Source: Clostridia bacterium (GTDB lineage: Bacteria; Bacillota; Clostridia; TANB77; CAG-508). From it: a stretch of DNA of 41,469 nt. The position numbers and the translations under genes are program-made. This document shows positions 1 through 6,108 of the stretch, one piece after another (position 1 is the stretch's first letter; every line of letters starts with the position of its first letter). The notes beneath the pieces were generated by a model. The model searched no databases. It saw nothing but the letters and a program-made list of their open reading frames with translations, and was not told the origin of the DNA. The DNA lies in assembly GCA_017528375.1 (NCBI GenBank), contig JAFXOY010000048.1:1-41469 (forward strand), read 5' to 3'.

Positions 1-306
1 CATGGACGTTTTTAGGGTCTAATTCCATATACTCTTTAAATAACTTCTCTGCTTCTTTTTCTTTTCCTTGTTTTGTATATAATTTTCCTAGTTCTAATCT
101 TGCATGCACATTTTTAGAGTCTAATTCCATATACTCTTCATATAACTTCTCTGCTTCTTTTTCTTTTTCTTGTTTTGCATATAATTTTCCTAGTTCTAAT
201 CTTGCATGCACATTTTTAGAGTCTAACTCAATACACTCTTTTAATAACTTCTCTGCTTCTTTTTCTTTTCCTTGCTTTGCATATAATTTTCCTAGTTCTA
301 ATCTTG
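1..306 (-). repeat. Tandem 102-nt direct repeats encoding TPR units
   Basis: Three near-identical units begin at 1, 103 and 205, and a diverged fourth at 307; the period is exactly 102 nt, or 34 codons. By eye the first two units differ at about seven positions. The array may continue beyond the left edge. Confidence 0.9.
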
Positions 307-553
307 CATACACGTTTTTTGAGTCTAATTGTATAGTTTCATTATAAAATTTTTCTGCTACTCTATTATTTCTTATTCTTGAATAACATTTACCTATTGT
401 AAACGCAGTTCTGTAATATCTATCTTTGGTATATGCTTTTTCAAGATAATTAATAGCTGTTTGCCATTTTCGTTCTTTATATGCTTTCATTCCTAATGAA
501 TAATCTAAATTATTATTATTATTTCTTCCATATACCTTTCTACTATTTCCCAT
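1..553 (-). CDS. Tetratricopeptide-repeat (TPR) protein, 3' end outside window
   Basis: The reading frame stays open from an ATG at 551-553 to the left edge, so about 184 codons are visible and the C-terminus is missing. The start is supported by a GGAGG at 563-567, nine bases upstream, and by a consensus promoter just beyond it. After a roughly 80-residue N-terminal part, itself built of degenerate TPR helices, come 34-residue units of the pattern ARLELGKLYAKQGKEKEAEK, typical TPR helix pairs. TPRs form superhelical scaffolds for protein-protein contacts; the partner is unknown. No signal peptide or membrane segment is visible. The repeats are almost identical in DNA, which points to recent expansion or homogenisation, so copy number may differ between strains. 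The TPR call is firm; the cellular role is not known. Confidence 0.85.
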   Translation of the reverse strand, partial: MGNSRKVYGRNNNNNLDYSLGMKAYKERKWQTAINYLEKAYTKDRYYRTAFTIGKCYSRIRNNRVAEKFYNETIQLDSKNVYARLELGKLYAKQGKEKEAEKLLKECIELDSKNVHARLELGKLYAKQEKEKEAEKLYEEYMELDSKNVHARLELGKLYTKQGKEKEAEKLFKEYMELDPKNVH

Positions 554-576
554 AATCTCGTTCCTCCATAGCCAAA

Positions 577-605
577 ATTATACCATTAATTGACGTTTTT
601 GTCAA
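577..605 (-). promoter_or_regulatory. SigA-type promoter of the TPR gene
   Basis: On the minus strand TTGACA (600-605) is followed after 17 bases by TATAAT (577-582), a full consensus match. It lies 24 bases upstream of the TPR start codon. Confidence 0.85.
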
Positions 606-607
606 TT
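588..607. promoter_or_regulatory. Inverted repeat over the -35 box, possible operator
   Basis: AATTGAC (588-594) and GTCAATT (601-607) form a perfect 7-bp dyad with a 6-bp centre and overlap the TTGACA box of the TPR promoter. A repressor site is plausible, but part of the symmetry simply contains the -35 sequence. Confidence 0.4.
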
Positions 608-650
608 TTATGTTAAGCATTGAATTTTGACAAATCAATCTTTCCTTAAT

Positions 651-690
651 TGTGCAAAATGCACAGCAAGGACGCGTCCCCAACTGTGCA
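651..690. repeat. 40-nt composite palindromic repeat, copy 1
   Basis: The unit consists of TGTGCA-N3-TGCACA, a GGAC..GTCC palindrome and a further TGTGCA. It ends six bases beyond the thrS stop codon. It matches the copy at 2991-3030 at 33 of 40 positions. It resembles the small GTCCC-containing dispersed palindromes of clostridial genomes, from general knowledge only. Confidence 0.75.
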
Positions 691-696
691 TTTATC

Positions 697-2631
697 TTAT
701 CTTACAAAATTTTCAATTTCTTCTTTAATGTTTTTAATAAATTCATCAACAGCTACTGCTCCAACATCTCCGTCTTTTCTTGAACGAACACCAACTGATC
801 CTGCTTGAACTTCCTTGTCTCCTATTACAAGCATATAAGGAACTTTTTCAAGTTGAGCTTCACGGATTTTGTATCCAATTTTTTCATTTCTATCATCTAA
901 TTCAACACGAATTCTATTTGCTCTTAATTTGTTAGCAACTTCTTTAGCATAATCATGTTGATTATCTGTAATTGGCATTACTTTTACTTGAACTGGTGCA
1001 AGCCATGTTGGGAAGTTACCTTTTGTTTCCTCAATTAAAAATGACATAAATCTATCTGAAGAACCTAAAATAGCTCTGTGGATTACAACTGGTCTATGTT
1101 CTTTTCCATCTTCACCAACATATGTTAAATCAAATCTTTCAGGTAATGCGAAGTCTAATTGACATGTTGGAATTGTAACATCATGGTTTAATGCTGTTTT
1201 AATTTGTATGTCAATCTTTGGTCCATAGAATGCAGCTTCACCTTTTGCTTCATAGAAATCTATATTTAATTCTTTTAATATAGCTCTTAATTGGCTTTCA
1301 GCTGTCTCCCACATTTCATCATTATCAATATATTTTTCAATATTATCTTTATCACGTAATGATAATCTGTATTTAAATGCTGATTCTGGGAATCCAAAAT
1401 CTTTTACATAAACTTCTCTTATTAAGTTTAATACTTTTCCAACTTCTTCTTTAATTTGATCTGGTCTTACAAATAAGTGAGCATCGTTTTGGCACATTTG
1501 ACGAACTCTTTCTAGTCCGCAAACAGCACCACTATTTTCATATCTGAAGTCATGTGCTAATTCTCCAATTTTGATTGGTAAGTCTCTGTAAGAACGTAAT
1601 TCACTCTTATAAATTAACATGTGATGAGGGCAGTTCATTGGTCTTAAAACTAATTCTTCTTCATCCATTTTCATTACAGGGAACATATCATCTTTGTAGT
1701 GATCCCAGTGTCCACTTGTTTTGTATAAATCAACATTTGCAAGTGATGGTGTATATACGTGGTCATATCCTAATGCTAATTCTTTATCTTGAATATATCT
1801 TTCTAGAGTTCTTCTTATTGTAGCACCTGCTGGTAAATACATTGGAAGTCCTGAACCAACTAATGGATGTGTCATAAATATTTTTAAATCCTTACCAATT
1901 TTTCTGTGGTCACGTTGTTTTACTTCCTCTAAGAATTGTAAATGTTCTTCCAATTGGCTAGCTTTTGGGAATGATATTGCATAAATTCTTTGAAGCATTT
2001 TGTTTTTCTCGCTACCTCTCCAATATGCCCCTGAAGAACTTAGTATTTTTACAGCTTTAACTTTTCCTGTACTCATTAAGTGAGGTCCAGCACATAAATC
2101 TGTAAATTCACCTTGTTTGTAGAAACTAATTTCTTCATCCTCTGCTAAGTCATTGATTAATTCAACTTTATATGGTTCATCTGTCATTAATTCTAAAGCT
2201 TCGGCTTTTGGTAAAGAAAATCTTTCAATTGGTAGATCTTCTTTAATTACTTTTTTCATTTCTTCTTCAATTTTAGCTTTATCTTCATCTGTAAAAGCAT
2301 TCTCTACATCAAAATCATAATAGAAACCTTCATCAATTGCAGGTCCTATAGCTAATTTAGCTTGAGGGAATAGTCTCTTAATAGCTTGTGCCATAATGTG
2401 TGATGTTGTATGCCAATATGCTTTTTTACCGTCTAAATCGCTTTCAAATGTTAAGATTTCTAACTTACAGTCTTCGTTAATAACTGTTCTTAAGTCTTTT
2501 ACTTCTCCGTTTACTTTTCCTGCTGTAGCTACTCTTGCCAATCCTTCACTAATGCTTTGTGCAATTTCAATAATTGATTTTCCTGGTTCTACTTCTTTAA
2601 TTGAACCATCTTTAAGTTCTAGTTTAATCAT
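697..2631 (-). CDS. thrS: Threonine--tRNA ligase
   Basis: This cytoplasmic class II aminoacyl-tRNA synthetase charges tRNA-Thr. At 644 residues it has the full family length. The N-terminal TGS domain covers about residues 1-60. The editing domain follows, with HTTSH (H74, H78) and the downstream CAGPH motif that together form its metal site. The catalytic core has the zinc-binding Cys in RPMNCPHH, motif 2 (HDFRYENSGAVCGLERVRQ) and motif 3 (HRAILGSSDRFM). The C-terminal anticodon-binding domain ends the protein. The ATG is preceded by a GGAGG-like site close to the end of the T-box leader, which decides expression according to charging of tRNA-Thr. The gene has its own promoter and is flanked by two copies of a 40-nt palindromic repeat. 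Identification is very secure. Confidence 0.98.
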   Translation of the reverse strand: MIKLELKDGSIKEVEPGKSIIEIAQSISEGLARVATAGKVNGEVKDLRTVINEDCKLEILTFESDLDGKKAYWHTTSHIMAQAIKRLFPQAKLAIGPAIDEGFYYDFDVENAFTDEDKAKIEEEMKKVIKEDLPIERFSLPKAEALELMTDEPYKVELINDLAEDEEISFYKQGEFTDLCAGPHLMSTGKVKAVKILSSSGAYWRGSEKNKMLQRIYAISFPKASQLEEHLQFLEEVKQRDHRKIGKDLKIFMTHPLVGSGLPMYLPAGATIRRTLERYIQDKELALGYDHVYTPSLANVDLYKTSGHWDHYKDDMFPVMKMDEEELVLRPMNCPHHMLIYKSELRSYRDLPIKIGELAHDFRYENSGAVCGLERVRQMCQNDAHLFVRPDQIKEEVGKVLNLIREVYVKDFGFPESAFKYRLSLRDKDNIEKYIDNDEMWETAESQLRAILKELNIDFYEAKGEAAFYGPKIDIQIKTALNHDVTIPTCQLDFALPERFDLTYVGEDGKEHRPVVIHRAILGSSDRFMSFLIEETKGNFPTWLAPVQVKVMPITDNQHDYAKEVANKLRANRIRVELDDRNEKIGYKIREAQLEKVPYMLVIGDKEVQAGSVGVRSRKDGDVGAVAVDEFIKNIKEEIENFVR

Positions 2632-2647
2632 AAAAATTCCTCCTTTT

Positions 2648-2907
2648 CTTTTTCAACACAAAAGCACTCCTATAAATGCAGAGTTACTTTTGCATTTATA
2701 GGAGTGCTATATTTTTATAACACGGTTCCATCCTATTTTTCTCTTAATTAAATACTTTTAACGCAAGTAATACGTCTAGGTTTATGGCCTAGCAACAATG
2801 AGGTAGTTTTTCAAATATGCTTTTCTAGACTAGCTTTCAGCCGGTGGCTAATCCTCTCTAAAGATAGCTTTTTATTTTACTTTGTCTCATTTTTGTTTTT
2901 TGAATAT
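2648..2907 (-). promoter_or_regulatory. T-box riboswitch (tRNA-Thr) of thrS
   Basis: The minus-strand leader has the T-box layout. AGAGAGG begins stem I, and the 3' side of stem I has the Thr codon ACU (2805-2807) followed by A and then CCUC (2800-2803), which pairs with the GAGG of the 5' side. The hairpin CTAGG..CCTAG follows at about 2773-2793. The T-box sequence AGGATGGAACCGTG (2721-2734) is a close variant of the canonical AGGGUGGAACCGCG. A strong terminator follows. Uncharged tRNA-Thr should stabilise the antiterminator and turn thrS on. The UGGA of the T-box predicts U as the tRNA discriminator base. Confidence 0.93.
2663..2708 (-). terminator. Regulated terminator of the thrS T-box
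   Basis: A perfect 18-bp stem (2663-2680 with 2691-2708) with a 10-nt loop is followed on the minus strand by TTTTGTGTT. It competes with the antiterminator that would include the T-box sequence at 2721-2734. Confidence 0.9.
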
Positions 2908-2913
2908 AATACT

Positions 2914-2941
2914 ATTATACGCTTTTTTTAGGGAATGTCAA
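2914..2941 (-). promoter_or_regulatory. SigA-type promoter of thrS
   Basis: TTGACA (2936-2941) and TATAAT (2914-2919) on the minus strand are 16 bases apart. Predicted transcription start near 2907 gives a leader of about 275 nt, enough for the whole T-box. Confidence 0.85.
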
Positions 2942-2990
2942 CTAGTTTTATGTAGATTCGTATTTTTTTACATGTTAATCTGTCCCCAGC

Positions 2991-3030
2991 TGTGCATTTT
3001 GCACAGTAGGGACACGTCCCCAATTGTGCA
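2991..3030. repeat. 40-nt composite palindromic repeat, copy 2
   Basis: Same layout as the copy at 651-690: TGTGCA-N3-TGCACA, then GGGACACGTCCC, then TGTGCA. It ends eight bases beyond the stop codon of the endonuclease Q-like gene and so occupies the same 3'-flanking position as copy 1. A further TGTCCCC lies just left of it at 2981-2987. Confidence 0.75.
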
Positions 3031-3038
3031 ATTGTTCA

Positions 3039-4232
3039 TTACCCTACACTAATCTTCCCGTAAACTCCGCCGCCTCCAGCTTGAATATCAACATTTCCAT
3101 TGCAGGCATTATAGATATTATTAGCAATTTTTTCTCCAACAACACCTTCAATATCATCTTTTGATAATTTATGTAAAATGTTCATTTCAGTATCAAATGC
3201 ATTTAATAATTTGTCAATAACTTTTGGTCCAATACCTGGTATAAATTGTAATGGAATTTGATAAACATATGGTGGTCTGAAATCTGGGCTTTTTGTTGTT
3301 GGTTTATCTTTTATAACTTCTATTCTATCGAAAACTCCCATTGTTATATTTGAGCTATCACAGTCAGGGCATGAAACAACAGGTGCTGTTCCTTCAATTC
3401 TTTTGTCACATTTTTCACAATAAGTTCTATGATATTTTCCAAGTTTAGGATCTAATCCGTAATTTGCAACAATTTTTCTTCCGTCTTCCATTTTGATAGC
3501 TTTCATAAGTTCTTTGAAACTTATATCATTTACTAAAATTTTATTGTATTCTCTAGCAATTTTAGGTAATGAATGTGCATCTGAATTTGTTAAAAATGTT
3601 TTATTTTCTAATTCTGAAATTTCATCTGCTAAAAATGTGTCTGAACTTAAACCAAGCTCTATTGCTGGAATTCTGTCATATTTTTCTTTAAATATTCTTT
3701 TTAAACTTTTGGTACAATTTCCATAGTAACTTTTATGTGGTGTGAAAGCATGAGCTGGTATTAACACACCATTATATTTTTCTACTATATCAATTAGCTC
3801 ATATCCAGATATATCTGCTCTTTGAGAACTTAATGTTATATTTTTAATATGAGTACTCATTTCATTTGAAAATGCTTTTATGTCTTTTAAAGTTGGGAAA
3901 TAGCATAAGTTGTGGGCGCTTCCGGTTTTACCTTGTTCATTAATTTCTGCTGTTTCAATTTCACTTCCAAGAATAATACAAACCTTATCCTTGTAAACAA
4001 TTCCACCATCTTTTATTTCATATGCTTCACCTGTTTTTAAGAAGTTTTCAATATCTTCAATTACATAAGGAGATGCACAATCTATTATTCCTACTATGTT
4101 AATTCCTTTTCTTTCAGCACATTCTTTTGCTATATTAGCAAAATTTAAAGACCTTGCCGCTGTAATTTTAATTGGTTTCCCATTTTCTGATCTTCCTATA
4201 TGTACGTGTAAATCTGCAAATAATTCATTCAT
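3039..4232 (-). CDS. Endonuclease Q-like PHP-domain protein
   Basis: Endonuclease Q enzymes nick DNA 5' of deaminated bases (uracil, hypoxanthine, xanthine) to start repair. The protein has the PHP-domain metal motifs DLHVH near the N-terminus, a central HAFTPH and SDAHS. A four-cysteine zinc finger follows (CEKCDKR and CPDCDSS), then a helix-hairpin-helix with IPGIGPKVIDKLL, the expected EndoQ order. The frame is open to a GTG at 4263-4265 that overlaps the tmcAL stop, but that GTG has no ribosome site. The ATG at 4230-4232, preceded by AAAGGA, puts the metal motif nine residues in and is preferred. It lies 29 bases after tmcAL and is probably cotranscribed with it. Family assignment is good; the exact damage specificity is inferred. 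Confidence 0.85.
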   Translation of the reverse strand: MNELFADLHVHIGRSENGKPIKITAARSLNFANIAKECAERKGINIVGIIDCASPYVIEDIENFLKTGEAYEIKDGGIVYKDKVCIILGSEIETAEINEQGKTGSAHNLCYFPTLKDIKAFSNEMSTHIKNITLSSQRADISGYELIDIVEKYNGVLIPAHAFTPHKSYYGNCTKSLKRIFKEKYDRIPAIELGLSSDTFLADEISELENKTFLTNSDAHSLPKIAREYNKILVNDISFKELMKAIKMEDGRKIVANYGLDPKLGKYHRTYCEKCDKRIEGTAPVVSCPDCDSSNITMGVFDRIEVIKDKPTTKSPDFRPPYVYQIPLQFIPGIGPKVIDKLLNAFDTEMNILHKLSKDDIEGVVGEKIANNIYNACNGNVDIQAGGGGVYGKISVG

Positions 4233-4261
4233 TTGTATTTCATTCCTTTCTTCTTTTTGTC

Positions 4262-5494
4262 TCACATCATTATCATATTTTTCGTATAATCCAAGTTAGC
4301 CATAGAATCATATCTATATCCTAACGTATATACATCAGTTGCAAATATATCTATTTCTAGCATTCTTTTATATGTTTTATTTGAATTATTGTCTAAAAAT
4401 CTTTTTACTGATGTAACTACTTCCATTTTTGGATTTTTTTGTGATATACCAGATAATAACATTTTTCCTTTTTGGTTGAATCCAAGTACTCTTGCGTATG
4501 GCACTACTTTTTTTGCTGATTGAATGTCCTTTTTGGTTATTCCTAATAAGGCAAATATTAGTATTCTTTGTATTCTTGTTTGAGTGTATCGTCTTGTTTT
4601 AACAATATTAATAAAATCATTAATATTATTGCAATAGTTTGCTGCATTTTTTATACTATGTTCCAATCCTTCTGTAACATCCGGTAATTCAGCAATTTCA
4701 TCAATTGTCATTCTTCTTAATGTGTATAGAATTTCTTTCTCATATCTTTGCAAATCATAAACTACATTTCCAACTTCATGTTCTTTTGTTAAAATCTCAT
4801 AACATGAACGTGGAACAACTTTTATTAAACCTGCAAAATCTTTATTCATCATCAATTTTCTTATTGCAGTAGCACTAGCTAAATCATCAACTATAAAATC
4901 ATCATTATAATAAACTTTTTCTCTTTTTATTGCTACAGGTGTAATATTACTTTTTAATTTTTTTAATGCTTTTAAATATTCTATTCCTAGAATGTTATTA
5001 GGGCTTTTTAAAATATCATTGTATCTCTTATCATCATTTATATATTTTATTAAAGCTTCTTCTCTAGCTTTCGGAAATGATTCTCCTTGTTTAAGTCCTT
5101 CTTTTAAAAAAGTTGTATATTCTCGTGGTTCTTCTGCTAAAATATTAGCAATGTTATTCAATGCAGCAAAATCATCAGTTTCAGTTCCAAAAGAAATTGT
5201 ATCTACAATTCCTAAATTTTCTAATATTTTCACTGCACCTTGTGCAAAATTTTCAGCACTTGAAACGCTGTAAACTGTTGGTAATTCTAAAACCAAGTCT
5301 ACTCCGTTTGCTAATGCCATTTGTGTTTTTGTCCATTTATCTACTATTGATGTGTTACCTCTTTGAACGAAATTTCCGCTCATTACACATACAACATATT
5401 TTGCTCCGGTTTGTTCTTTTGTCTTTTGAATGTGATATAAGTGTCCATTATGAAATGGATTATATTCAGCAACTATTCCTAAAACTTCACTCAT
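4262..5494 (-). CDS. tmcAL: tRNA(Met) cytidine acetate ligase TmcAL (YlbM family)
   Basis: TmcAL makes N4-acetylcytidine at the wobble position of elongator tRNA-Met, using acetate and ATP through an acetyl-AMP intermediate, and so helps accurate AUG reading. The 410-residue length fits the family. The nucleotidyltransferase-like N-terminus has GIVAEYNPFHNGH with the HxGH-type site at residues 15-18, then CVMSGNFVQRG and VDLVLELPTVYSVSSAENFA, all typical of this family. The start has a strong AAGGAGGAG site just upstream. It is followed by the endonuclease Q-like gene after 29 bases (or a 4-base overlap if a weak GTG is used), suggesting one transcript. It is divergent from rnhA. Confidence 0.93.
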   Translation of the reverse strand: MSEVLGIVAEYNPFHNGHLYHIQKTKEQTGAKYVVCVMSGNFVQRGNTSIVDKWTKTQMALANGVDLVLELPTVYSVSSAENFAQGAVKILENLGIVDTISFGTETDDFAALNNIANILAEEPREYTTFLKEGLKQGESFPKAREEALIKYINDDKRYNDILKSPNNILGIEYLKALKKLKSNITPVAIKREKVYYNDDFIVDDLASATAIRKLMMNKDFAGLIKVVPRSCYEILTKEHEVGNVVYDLQRYEKEILYTLRRMTIDEIAELPDVTEGLEHSIKNAANYCNNINDFINIVKTRRYTQTRIQRILIFALLGITKKDIQSAKKVVPYARVLGFNQKGKMLLSGISQKNPKMEVVTSVKRFLDNNSNKTYKRMLEIDIFATDVYTLGYRYDSMANLDYTKNMIMM

Positions 5495-5541
5495 ATTTCT
5501 CCTCCTTCCATCGCATTTATATAGATTTTTCAGTCAAAATC

Positions 5542-5570
5542 TTGTATATCAAACATTTTATTGTTATAAT
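5542..5570 (+). promoter_or_regulatory. Putative promoter of rnhA
   Basis: TTGTAT (5542-5547), 17 bases, then TATAAT (5565-5570) on the plus strand, about 65 bases ahead of the rnhA start. Confidence 0.65.
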
Positions 5571-5636
5571 ATCATAAACACAAAAAAAATCAATATTTAT
5601 TTTGAATTTATTTCTTAGAAAGCGAGGTTCAATATT

Positions 5637-6071
5637 ATGGAAGAAGTAACAATATACACAGATGGAGCTTGTTCAGGAAATCCTGGTCCTGGTGGTTGGG
5701 GTAGTGTATTAATGTATAAAGGCAATAAAAAAGAAATTTCTGGAGCTAATCCTGAAACAACTAATAATATAATGGAAATTACTGCTGTTATTGAAGGTTT
5801 AAAACTTCTTAAATTTCCCTGCAAAGTAAATCTTTATAGTGATAGCGCCTATGTTGTAAATTGTTTTAATCAAGGATGGATTTATAACTGGATGAAAAAA
5901 GGATGGAAAACAGCTAATAATGAACCTGTTAAAAATAAAGAGCTTTGGGAAGAATTATATAACTTAACTAAAATTCATGATGTTACTTTTATTAAGGTAA
6001 AAGGTCACAGCGACAATGAATATAACAACAGATGTGATGAATTAGCAAGAAACGCTATTAAAACATTATAG
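5637..6071 (+). CDS. rnhA: Ribonuclease HI
   Basis: RNase HI cuts the RNA strand of RNA-DNA hybrids (R-loops, primers). The 144-residue protein is the size of the classic single-domain enzyme. The acidic active site is visible: D9 in [15 protein letters not shown], the Glu of NIMEI (about residue 48), the Asp of YSDSAYVV (about 71) and the late Asp in NNRCDELAR. The catalytic-loop His is in KGHSDN. The start has GAGG upstream and its own promoter. It is one of only four plus-strand genes in the window and converges with the ABC gene at 6109, separated by a shared terminator. Confidence 0.96.
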   Translation: MEEVTIYTDGACSGNPGPGGWGSVLMYKGNKKEISGANPETTNNIMEITAVIEGLKLLKFPCKVNLYSDSAYVVNCFNQGWIYNWMKKGWKTANNEPVKNKELWEELYNLTKIHDVTFIKVKGHSDNEYNNRCDELARNAIKTL

Positions 6072-6072
6072 T

Positions 6073-6102
6073 AAAAAAGAAGCCAACATTGGCTTCTTTT
6101 TT
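6073..6102. terminator. Bidirectional terminator between rnhA and the ABC exporter
   Basis: A 13-bp stem pairs 6073-6085 with 6090-6102 around the loop ACAT. The outer A and T runs give a U tract on either strand, so it can end both convergent transcripts. Confidence 0.9.
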
Positions 6103-6108
6103 ATTATA

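Noticed and set aside
1-306. Regularly spaced direct repeats that could suggest a CRISPR or satellite array
   Set aside because: The period is a multiple of three, the frame is open and each unit encodes a TPR, so it is protein-coding repetition.
4233-4265. GTG start overlapping the tmcAL stop for the endonuclease Q-like gene
   Set aside because: No SD precedes it and the extra 11 residues are basic filler; the ATG at 4230-4232 has AAAGGA.
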